Below, piece after piece: positions 8,031 through 14,682 of a stretch of 51,668 nucleotides of DNA (positions are counted from its first letter, which is position 1; each line of letters opens with the position of its first letter). The stretch comes from a virus. The stretch covers positions 1-51,668 of the IMG/VR virus record IMGVR_UViG_3300032294_002202, one strand, 5' to 3'. The position numbers were made by a program, and so were the translations under genes. The notes beneath the pieces are model-generated. The model had not been told where the DNA came from. It did not search any database and saw only the letters and a list, made by a program, of their open reading frames with translations.

Positions 8031-8347
8031 TACTCCCCGCCTTCAACTAATTTCTTCGTTGCTTCTAATAGCATACGACGATTCTCTACATCTTTTTCCA
8101 TTGCAACTCTTAAATGATCAATCTTATCAAAGTTGTAAAAGAAAAAGTTTAATGGGTGACCAGACTTGCTTGTCTTAAAATAGTATATCAATAGATCTTT
8201 GGCACAATCAAACCCAACACTATCGATTACATCTTGCATTGCCCATTTTTCCCTAAACTTATTTAGCTTTGGCTTTCGGCCATACTTTTCTAAGTATAAA
8301 GATTCATATAGTCCAATTAGGACATACGGCTCTTTCTCATTTGCCAC
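8030..8347 (-). CDS. Hypothetical protein upstream of helicase (possible helicase loader)
   Basis: One hundred and five residues beginning with a GTG at 8347. It is helical with an aromatic stretch (NFFFYNFDKIDHLR) and no catalytic motif. It ends directly at the helicase ATG and starts within the preceding gene (11-base overlap). Small helical proteins encoded next to phage DnaB helicases are often loaders or primosome adaptors. That role is offered here from position only; no family match is claimed. Confidence 0.7.
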   Translation of the reverse strand: MANEKEPYVLIGLYESLYLEKYGRKPKLNKFREKWAMQDVIDSVGFDCAKDLLIYYFKTSKSGHPLNFFFYNFDKIDHLRVAMEKDVENRRMLLEATKKLVEGGE

Positions 8348-8549
8348 TAGGCTTCTTCAATTCTTCTTCAACTTCACGAGTTTTTTCAATAAGCTTTTCT
8401 TCTACAAACTTATAGACACGCTCTGTTGCAGCCTCGACGCCTTCGCCTTGACGAACTGAATCTTCTATTCCAATACCAATCTTGATGCTTTCGTAATTGC
8501 CAAGGTTGCGAGTAAACGATAAGTCTACCTTAACTCTAGTGTCTGACAT
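8337..8549 (-). CDS. Small hypothetical protein
   Basis: Seventy residues if started at the ATG at 8549, which shares one base with the preceding TAA (TAATG) and has GGAAGGCGG upstream. The N-terminal half is beta-like (TRVKVDLSFTRNLGNYESIKIGIGIED) and the C-terminal half is a charged helix (AATERVYKFVEEKLIEKTREVEEELKK). No family recognised. The alternating beta hairpin plus helix could be a small nucleic-acid or subunit-binding fold. Confidence 0.72.
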   Translation of the reverse strand: MSDTRVKVDLSFTRNLGNYESIKIGIGIEDSVRQGEGVEAATERVYKFVEEKLIEKTREVEEELKKPSGK

Positions 8550-9031
8550 TATTCCGCCTTCCATACAGGGACAAACTTTCCTTCTTCGGTCTTAGTATAC
8601 AATATTAAGTTGTGTTTGAGAAGTGCCAATATCTCAGCTCTTGATGGAACCTTTGACGAGTGACCAACTTCTAAGATAAACTCATGTAAGTCTAGGATGT
8701 CTTTATGACTAAACATAAACTTAGACCACGAGCTATCTGGATTACCAATTGGATATATTCTGGCAGGAACTTTAATTTTGCCTTCTAATATATAATCTTC
8801 TATAGTAACCTTATGCTTATTTAAAAGAGCTGATACATCTTTGATTGAATAAGCATTCTCCATAGATTTTTCTACCTGAGTGTATGAGTATAACATTCTT
8901 TTTTTATCTTCATACGACCAAGCAATTAATTCATCTTTGGCTCTTGATGATTTTAATACTTTATGTATCTTCCCGTTTAAGAAGAAATAAAGAAACTTTT
9001 TGCGTGTCTTTGATCTTGTTTTTCTAGCCAT
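8549..9031 (-). CDS. Helix-turn-helix (MerR/excisionase-like) protein
   Basis: A 160-residue basic protein. After a very basic N-terminus (ARKTRSKTRKKFLYFF) there is a segment AYSIKDVSALLNKHKVTIEDYILEG that resembles the winged HTH of MerR/excisionase-type proteins (helix, turn, recognition helix, 'I' before the wing). The wing may be IKVPARIYPIGNPDSSW, followed by SHKDILDLHEFI. It may be a regulator or replication accessory. It overlaps the upstream zinc-ribbon gene by 55 bases, which is longer than the other junctions here. Confidence 0.65.
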   Translation of the reverse strand: MARKTRSKTRKKFLYFFLNGKIHKVLKSSRAKDELIAWSYEDKKRMLYSYTQVEKSMENAYSIKDVSALLNKHKVTIEDYILEGKIKVPARIYPIGNPDSSWSKFMFSHKDILDLHEFILEVGHSSKVPSRAEILALLKHNLILYTKTEEGKFVPVWKAE

Positions 9032-9162
9032 TTACCTAATGCACTCGTTTCTTTATTAATCATCCAGCGTTTACCACACATGACACAAAATAGTTCCATG
9101 TGTAGCTTCTGAGAGAATACTCTATCAATAAATACTCTACCGTTACATTTCTGACAATACAT
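8977..9162 (-). CDS. Small zinc-ribbon protein
   Basis: Sixty-one residues from the ATG at 9162. Two CxxC knuckles (MYCQKC near the N-terminus and CVMC in the middle) form a typical four-cysteine zinc ribbon, followed by a basic C-terminus. Such proteins usually bind nucleic acid or RNA polymerase. The start is fixed by the TAATG junction with the metallophosphoesterase stop; the frame that opens at 9195 overlaps that gene unnecessarily. Confidence 0.72.
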   Translation of the reverse strand: MYCQKCNGRVFIDRVFSQKLHMELFCVMCGKRWMINKETSALGKWLEKQDQRHAKSFFISS

Positions 9163-9962
9163 TATAAAGTAAATACCTTTCCGTCTACCACGCAAGAATA
9201 ATCTGGGGAAACATGGATCATTTGAATATGAGGATAGTCATTAACAATGTGCGCTACAGCGAATCCCTTTTGCCAATCGTGATGTTGGCTATACTTCATG
9301 CCATCAGATTTTTCATCACACATATGTCCTATTTCGTATCCACGAAGAGTTTCGCCTTCTCCATTATTTCTAAGCTCGTATGTAACCATATGAGAAGCAA
9401 TTCTGTGTGAGTGTCCTCTAATTAAAGATATCTGTAAGTCTTCCATGTCTTTTCTTACTGCACCGCCTGCAGCAACTGAGAGTCCATGGTGCACATGTAT
9501 ATCTCCAAATCGTCGCTTTGGTAATTCATTATAATAAATATATTCATACCCCAATGAGTCTAAGCTCCACATTGATTCTGGAGTTACCTCAGATATATAC
9601 TCTGGAAGCTTTGCATCTACGTAATTAAATACTCTAATATCGTGATTACCTAATGCTGAAAAAAGCTGTGCGTCTGGAAGCATCTCTCTGGTCTTAGCAT
9701 AAAAATCTCTTGCTCCTTTTGCTTCATGGCGCATCATTGGAACAATTAAATCCTTGCTATCATTCTTGTGATAATTTAAAAATTCTGCAGACTTTCCTTC
9801 TGTATACTTGCTATAACATGCCTGGTCATCTGTATCGCCAAGGTAGTCAACGACATCTGGCTTAAACCATTTCATTACCTTAAACCATAGAGCAATCATC
9901 TTATCATCTTGATAAGGGAATTGTTGATCTGATGATATCATCCACTTTAAATCGTTTGACAT
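9162..9962 (-). CDS. Calcineurin-like metallophosphoesterase
   Basis: A 266-residue phosphodiesterase/phosphatase. Motifs are in order: SDQQFPYQD (residues 11-19), GDTDD (42-46), ALGNHD (103-108), IHVHHG (155-160) and RGHSHR (182-187). The first motif lacks the usual DxH: a glutamine follows Asp11. The active site is otherwise complete. Phage members of this superfamily act on nucleic-acid ends, cyclic nucleotides or proteins. It is the first gene of the replication block, with an SD AAGGTAAACA before the ATG, and lies just after a promoter/terminator region. Confidence 0.87.
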   Translation of the reverse strand: MSNDLKWMISSDQQFPYQDDKMIALWFKVMKWFKPDVVDYLGDTDDQACYSKYTEGKSAEFLNYHKNDSKDLIVPMMRHEAKGARDFYAKTREMLPDAQLFSALGNHDIRVFNYVDAKLPEYISEVTPESMWSLDSLGYEYIYYNELPKRRFGDIHVHHGLSVAAGGAVRKDMEDLQISLIRGHSHRIASHMVTYELRNNGEGETLRGYEIGHMCDEKSDGMKYSQHHDWQKGFAVAHIVNDYPHIQMIHVSPDYSCVVDGKVFTL

Positions 9963-9978
9963 TGTTTACCTTAATACG

Positions 9979-10004
9979 AAAAAAGCCACGGGTACGTGAC
10001 TTTT
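9979..10004 (-). terminator. Intrinsic terminator after the structural operon
   Basis: Minus-strand RNA AGTCACG-TACC-CGTGGCT forms a 7-bp stem with one U.G pair and runs into TTTTTT. The wobble pairs properly only in the minus-strand RNA, and the A-run on the other side makes a weaker plus-strand version. Confidence 0.75.
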
Positions 10005-10043
10005 ATGTTACAGTAATTGTAACATATTATATAGATGTGTCAA
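10004..10043 (-). promoter_or_regulatory. Promoter with overlapping palindromic operator
   Basis: Perfect -35 TTGACA (10038-10043), 16 bases, then TACAAT (10016-10021). The -10 lies inside a perfect 9-bp inverted repeat TATGTTACA-n5-TGTAACATA (10004-10026). This geometry is typical of a repressor-controlled promoter. It would drive the replication genes, but the terminator hairpin follows within about 10 bases of the expected start. Confidence 0.6.
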
Positions 10044-10045
10044 TA

Positions 10046-10468
10046 CTAGCTATTGCTAATAGGTCTTAAATATACTGCAATCCAAAATATGCCGAAGTTG
10101 TTCTTGTTTACGTTAGATGTAACGTATATAGTTTTTTGCAATCCTGTACCATGAACACTTGCAGACACAACTTCCTTAGCATTTAGCTTTCCGCCAAGAC
10201 CTACTATGATCCAAGGATTTTCTGTTTTTCCAGTGTACTTTTTACTTAATTGATCGGATATATTTATAGTAACAACGTTGTTTGCTTTTAAATCTACGGA
10301 CTCTCTATTTCCAGAGATAACTGGAACAGTTGTTCCGAGCAAAGAATCGACAATGTCTCCAGCAGTTGACATTGCTCCAAAATTTCCTCTAAGCTTAACA
10401 AGCTCAGTATACATCTCATTTAGGGATGTAACATTTAATGGTTCACCTTCTTGGAATATATTTGCCAT
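10046..10468 (-). CDS. Hypothetical virion-associated protein
   Basis: One hundred and forty residues, not recognised; last gene of the structural block. It opens with MANIFQEGEPLNVTSLNEMY, a short helical lead, then has a beta-rich Ser/Val/Asn-rich body (VVTINISDQL, KTIYVTSNVNKNNFGIFWIAVYL). The composition is like that of small tail-tip or fibre proteins, and it is coupled to the upstream gene by TAATG with AGGAGA upstream. Its function is not determined. Confidence 0.75.
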   Translation of the reverse strand: MANIFQEGEPLNVTSLNEMYTELVKLRGNFGAMSTAGDIVDSLLGTTVPVISGNRESVDLKANNVVTINISDQLSKKYTGKTENPWIIVGLGGKLNAKEVVSASVHGTGLQKTIYVTSNVNKNNFGIFWIAVYLRPISNS

Positions 10469-10872
10469 TATAAGTTTTCTCCTAATTCATGCATATTTGT
10501 TTCCGCTTCACTTACCTCTATCAACATAGATCTATTTAGTCCATATTTATCAAAGACATCTGGGCTCAATATATGTCGTCTCTTATTTTGAGATATTAAA
10601 TACATTTTACCATCTGCTATGTTTTTTATCAAGGTGCCGTCTCTAAATCCTAATTTACCTGCCGATTTGATAGTAGACAAAGCATGATCGGTTGCTAGCA
10701 CTTCAACAAATCTCCAAGACTCTGCAGCCCTTTCAGATATAAGTTTATACTTTTTATTATCTTTAATCCAGTATATACCACTATCTGTTTTAACTGCTAT
10801 TCCTGATGGGAAATTAGTTGGTGATGTTATCAAGACTGATTGAATAGTCTTTGATTGCTTCTTCTTTAGCAT
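10468..10872 (-). CDS. Small protein with two WI/YLI beta-repeats
   Basis: A protein of about 134 residues with two related segments, SGIYWIKDNKKYKLIS and GKMYLISQNKRRHILS, each followed by a helix (AAESWRFVEV; PDVFDKYGLNRSMLIEV). This pattern (tag that prints as 'Y-x-I-...-K-R/K-x-I') is like small surface-protein repeats seen in phage fibres and bacterial wall-associated proteins. The start is uncertain: ATG at 10872 (GAGAAG upstream) and 10881 are both inside the upstream coiled-coil gene, giving a 58-68 base overlap, and a TTG at 10833 would shorten it. Role unknown. Confidence 0.65.
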   Translation of the reverse strand: MLKKKQSKTIQSVLITSPTNFPSGIAVKTDSGIYWIKDNKKYKLISERAAESWRFVEVLATDHALSTIKSAGKLGFRDGTLIKNIADGKMYLISQNKRRHILSPDVFDKYGLNRSMLIEVSEAETNMHELGENL

Positions 10873-10996
10873 TCTTCTCATCCACTAACTGTGTTAAATC
10901 AGCTCGCAGAACCGCAATCTGAGTTTCATAATTTGATACTAATTCGCCTATACGTTGCTGTAGAGCGGCTATGATTAGCTCCGCTTTTTCTGCCAT
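10814..10996 (-). CDS. Short coiled-coil protein
   Basis: Sixty residues, almost entirely heptad-like (ELIIAALQQRIGELVSNYET, QIAVLRADLTQLVDEKNAKE). No family recognised. Start ATG with a GAGGT SD. It is one of three adjacent small coiled-coil genes at the end of the tail region and could form trimers at a fibre base or act as a chaperone; this is inference. Confidence 0.7.
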   Translation of the reverse strand: MAEKAELIIAALQQRIGELVSNYETQIAVLRADLTQLVDEKNAKEEAIKDYSISLDNITN

Positions 10997-11005
10997 CTTT
11001 TACCT

Positions 11006-11224
11006 CTATACTATAAGTAATGCTAGCTCTGCTGTAAGAGCAGCTTTCTTTGCATTTAGTTCTGTAATTTCAGAATTAAGATTAGAAATCTTTTCAGAAT
11101 CTGGTGTTTGAACAGCTTCTTCTTCTATAATAGAAACTTCTAAGTTGTAAATTGAATACTCAATATTTTTCATATGCTGAGTTACAATTGCAGACTTTTC
11201 CTCATTTGTTAAAATTGTAGACAT
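11006..11224 (-). CDS. Small helical protein, paralogue of next gene
   Basis: Seventy-two residues, helical throughout with a coiled-coil C-terminus (SEITELNAKKAALTAELALL). Its first half (KSAIVTQHMKNIEYSIYNLEVSI) matches the pattern of the next gene (KNLIVERIINNERAMYHLQVAL), so the pair look like diverged duplicates. Strong SD AAGGAGATAAA. Function unknown; tail-region location. Confidence 0.75.
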   Translation of the reverse strand: MSTILTNEEKSAIVTQHMKNIEYSIYNLEVSIIEEEAVQTPDSEKISNLNSEITELNAKKAALTAELALLIV

Positions 11225-11247
11225 TTTATCTCCTTATGTTTATTATA

Positions 11248-11493
11248 TCAGTACTGATTAAATTCGTCAATGTTATTATTTAGATCATTTAAAATATTAT
11301 TTAAAACCTGAATGGTAGAAGAGCATTTATTAATGGCTATAGATGCTGAATCAATTTCGTCCTGAGAAGAAGAATTTGTATTGAATTCAAGCAGTGCCAC
11401 CTGTAAATGATACATTGCTCTTTCATTATTAATAATTCTTTCTACTATTAGATTCTTTTTATCTTGTATAGTAATATAGTTATAAGTATTCAT
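11248..11493 (-). CDS. Small helical protein, paralogue of previous gene
   Basis: Eighty-one residues: helical N-terminus (NLIVERIINNERAMYHLQVA), Ser/Asn-rich linker, then another helix (CSSTIQVLNNILNDLNNNID). It is similar in design to the 72-residue neighbour. SD GGAG lies 4 bases before ATG, and a consensus promoter (11502-11529) places the -10 only 8 bases from the ATG, so the message may be leaderless or nearly so. Function unknown. Confidence 0.75.
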   Translation of the reverse strand: MNTYNYITIQDKKNLIVERIINNERAMYHLQVALLEFNTNSSSQDEIDSASIAINKCSSTIQVLNNILNDLNNNIDEFNQY

Positions 11494-11501
11494 ATATCTC
11501 C

Positions 11502-11529
11502 ATTATAGCATTTAATTTATTAATATCAA
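11502..11529 (-). promoter_or_regulatory. Near-consensus promoter for the small coiled-coil genes
   Basis: TTGATA (11524-11529), 16-base spacer, then TGCTATAAT (11502-11510). Both elements are close to the sigma-70/SigA consensus. The -10 ends 8 bases before the ATG at 11493, so the transcript would begin near the start codon. Confidence 0.6.
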
Positions 11530-14500
11530 TTAGTTCACCGTGCCAAAAGGTGGGGCAGTTACTGAGGCTGAATTTGAGTTATGTCTCTTCCAGAGGGTCG
11601 CCACCTGAGTTCCTCGTGTGCCAGTTCCTGGTGCTACGCCAGTATATGGGGCAACTCTTATTCGGTACCAGATTGTTGCACCTCCTCCTGGGGCATTTGT
11701 AGCAGTAGAGGTTACTGTGACTGAATTGCTTGATAGATTAAGATCTGTTTGAGTTCCTGCAGTCCATGAAGTAGTTGGTGCAGTAGTTCCAGTATTTGCC
11801 CTATCAACGTTTACTCTAACAGATGCAGCATTACTACAAGTTATTACAAATGTTGCAAATGGTGAAGTTGTACTTGAGGTTTGAACAATTGATGTTACTG
11901 TTGGAACGACTGGGGCTGAGGTAGTTGTAAATGTAACTGAACCAGAAGTAGATGTTCCAATTGCATTCACGGCTCTTACAAAATAAGTGTACTGCGTTCC
12001 AGCTGTTAAGCCTGTAATATTTTGAGTCAGAACATTTCCTATATTACTATATCCACCTGATCCAAGCTGGGCTTCGTATTTTGTTATTGCTGATCCACCG
12101 TTTGCTGGTTCCGTCCATGAAACTGTTGCTGATGTTTGAGTTATGCTAGATGCGCTTGGGGATGGCTGAGATGGTGCTGTTGGCAAGTCGTAGTATATTG
12201 CAAATAGTGTTATTGAGGACGTGAAGGCATAGCTTGCTTGATTTGCATAAACAACTGATCCGCTAGATGATGTTGCCCAACCAGAAAAACCTTTTCCTGA
12301 TGGTGCTGTAAATCCAAATGCTGTTAGATTAGTAGCAGTATTTGCTGTTTGATTTGCCATTGTTCCAGTTCCACCATTTTTATCAAAAGTTACTGTAAAT
12401 GATGTGGCTGGTGTTGTAAACTGAGTTCCATTTGCTGTTGCTGTATCAGTGGTAGAAGATGTTATGGTTAAACTTGGAGTATAACTTGTACTTGCAGAAA
12501 GCGTAACCGACTTGCTGGTTTCTGATGTACCAGTATGTGATCCTACACCAGAAAGTGACCAGGTGTTTTGATTAGTGGAGGTCCACGAAATAGTTGCACT
12601 TGAAGATGTAACAGATGAAGAGGTAGGTCCACTATTTATTGTAGGAATTGTAAATGAACCAGTGCTGGCTGCCGATCCAGTTAGTGATGAACCTACTGCT
12701 CTAACTTGAAAAGTATTTGAACCACTTAATCCTGTCAACGAAACAGATGTAGATGTACCATTGTTTGTCCAGCCCAGACTGTTAAGCTGGTACTGATAAG
12801 AAACAACAGTGCCTCCAGAGGTTGGTGCAGACCAAGAGAAAGTTTTTGATCCAGCGTTTCCAGCTGACCTTGTTAAGTTTGTTGGAACTCCTGGAGCATT
12901 TGGAGTTGTAATTGAAGTTGTTTTTAAATCACCATACGTATCTTCTCCATTTATTGGATATACATTAACGGTATAAGTAAGTCCAGCTGTCAGGTTAGCA
13001 ATATTTATAGGGCTTGTGGAGGATGTAATTATAGTTGGATATCCTGTATGAGAGCTTCCAGCTCTTGTGACGTCTATATTATACTTTGTCATGTGTGAAT
13101 GAGTAAATGGTATTTGTGCCTGAGTTCCGCTTGGGTATGTTGGTGTGCCAAGTGTTATAACTGGAAATCCATAAACAATTTTATAGTTTGCATACTCTGA
13201 CGGAGATGTAATAGCTGGATTATATGCCTTGACCGCAAAGTACAGTGCTTTGGATATCATATCCAATCCACTTTTATAGTCTGCTGTTGGTACTGTTAAA
13301 GGTATAGAGGTTGATGAGCTAACTGTTCCTTCATAATAATTTGGAGCAGTTGTTGTTCCAGATGCAGAAGCATTTGAAAAAGATTGTAGTGTCCAGTATG
13401 AAGAATTGTTTGGATTTGCATTTGCCCAATAAGATGTACTAGAAAGTCGTACATTTATTTCTGACCAATAAGCAGTGTTGCTGCTAGATGGTGTTTGTGG
13501 ACCAATTGGGGTTGATGTTCCTGGTATCAAATATCCTGAACCTGAATTTTGTTGTGCCTGCCACCTTGTTCCGTTATGATGCACTACAGATCCAGTTGGG
13601 TAATTAGAACTTGAAGACCAAGCAGAAACTGCTGACAAAGCCTGTATGCATCTATACCTTGTAAAACCATCCCATGCGTTATCGCCAACGCTGTATGCAT
13701 TACCAGCAGAAAATAGTGTTGGTGATGGCATTGATATTGATGCATAATAAGCATTGCCTGAAAATGAAACTAAAGACCCAACAGAGTATGCTGTTGATGC
13801 AGACCATGCTGTTGGTGTTGGTAAAGTAAAAGATATTGTGCTATTTGTTCTACCCGTTATAGTGTGTGATCCATTAAATAAAGAATCCATTCCAGAAACA
13901 ATTACCGTATCATTTGTTTTATATCCGTGATTAGATGACGTTGATAGTGATGCAGAAAATCCAGACAAAGACTTAGTAGACACTGATCTAGATTGAGAAA
14001 ATGTTAATGGATAACTTGTAGCACCGCTCATAAAATACCATCTATAGTCATACTGTGTTGGAGAGTTTGTCCATACACCAATATTTCCAAATGCAGTGTT
14101 TCCTACGGTAGTGCTTCCAGTAATTGATGGATAGGGTGATTGTGGAATTGGGGTTCCATAATATGAAACTAATCTTGATAAGCTTTCAGAACTGGCATTT
14201 GTTCCATAAGTAGAATTTGTTGCCATAAACTTAAATCTAAAATACATATTTGGTCCAGATGTAAAATAAGAAGGAGAAAGAGTTAATGCGAGGGAGGATG
14301 AGGATGAGCCAGATGCTGGATTTGTTGTAGATTGAGCTGTTCCAATATCTGACCAATTAGAGTCATCTGGTGAACTTTGCCAAACATATGTAACTCCAGT
14401 TGCATTGTTCCAAGAGTATCTGGTAGATGTTATTGTAACGAATGTGGAATCATTCATTATATTATTAGATGCATTTATTCCGCCGCTTAAAGATATTGTT

Positions 14501-14673
14501 GATCTTGATTGCACTGTTGGCGTTATAACAGCTGTAAAAAAATCTGACCATACATTAGCTGCAGTCTTTACTCTTCCCTTTATTACATCTGACCATGTGC
14601 TTATAGCAGTTTTAACTCTTAACTCAGTAACATTAGCCCAGGTAGAAGATCCAGTTTTAACTCTTATCGGCAT
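11530..14673 (-). CDS. Minor tail / adhesion protein with FN3, CBM-like and InlB-type modules
   Basis: A 1047-residue modular protein. The N-terminus has three 16-residue repeats of RVKTxxxxWxxV (residues 4-44). Ig/FN3-like domains follow. Around 288-380 are CBM5/12-like segments (AWSASTAYSVGSLVSF, NAYSVGDNAWDGFTRYRC, NYPTGSVVHHNGTRWQAQ). FN3 domains span about 590-675 and 830-915, and between them is an InlB-type B-repeat (VTFDKNGGTGTMANQT ... GFSGWATSSSG, about 758-828). The modules point to carbohydrate and cell-surface binding at the tail tip. Stop lies directly upstream of the promoter at 11502-11529; the ATG is 10 bases after the preceding stop. No enzyme motif was seen. Confidence 0.85.
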   Translation of the reverse strand: MPIRVKTGSSTWANVTELRVKTAISTWSDVIKGRVKTAANVWSDFFTAVITPTVQSRSTISLSGGINASNNIMNDSTFVTITSTRYSWNNATGVTYVWQSSPDDSNWSDIGTAQSTTNPASGSSSSSLALTLSPSYFTSGPNMYFRFKFMATNSTYGTNASSESLSRLVSYYGTPIPQSPYPSITGSTTVGNTAFGNIGVWTNSPTQYDYRWYFMSGATSYPLTFSQSRSVSTKSLSGFSASLSTSSNHGYKTNDTVIVSGMDSLFNGSHTITGRTNSTISFTLPTPTAWSASTAYSVGSLVSFSGNAYYASISMPSPTLFSAGNAYSVGDNAWDGFTRYRCIQALSAVSAWSSSSNYPTGSVVHHNGTRWQAQQNSGSGYLIPGTSTPIGPQTPSSSNTAYWSEINVRLSSTSYWANANPNNSSYWTLQSFSNASASGTTTAPNYYEGTVSSSTSIPLTVPTADYKSGLDMISKALYFAVKAYNPAITSPSEYANYKIVYGFPVITLGTPTYPSGTQAQIPFTHSHMTKYNIDVTRAGSSHTGYPTIITSSTSPINIANLTAGLTYTVNVYPINGEDTYGDLKTTSITTPNAPGVPTNLTRSAGNAGSKTFSWSAPTSGGTVVSYQYQLNSLGWTNNGTSTSVSLTGLSGSNTFQVRAVGSSLTGSAASTGSFTIPTINSGPTSSSVTSSSATISWTSTNQNTWSLSGVGSHTGTSETSKSVTLSASTSYTPSLTITSSTTDTATANGTQFTTPATSFTVTFDKNGGTGTMANQTANTATNLTAFGFTAPSGKGFSGWATSSSGSVVYANQASYAFTSSITLFAIYYDLPTAPSQPSPSASSITQTSATVSWTEPANGGSAITKYEAQLGSGGYSNIGNVLTQNITGLTAGTQYTYFVRAVNAIGTSTSGSVTFTTTSAPVVPTVTSIVQTSSTTSPFATFVITCSNAASVRVNVDRANTGTTAPTTSWTAGTQTDLNLSSNSVTVTSTATNAPGGGATIWYRIRVAPYTGVAPGTGTRGTQVATLWKRHNSNSASVTAPPFGTVN

Positions 14674-14682
14674 ATATTTAAC

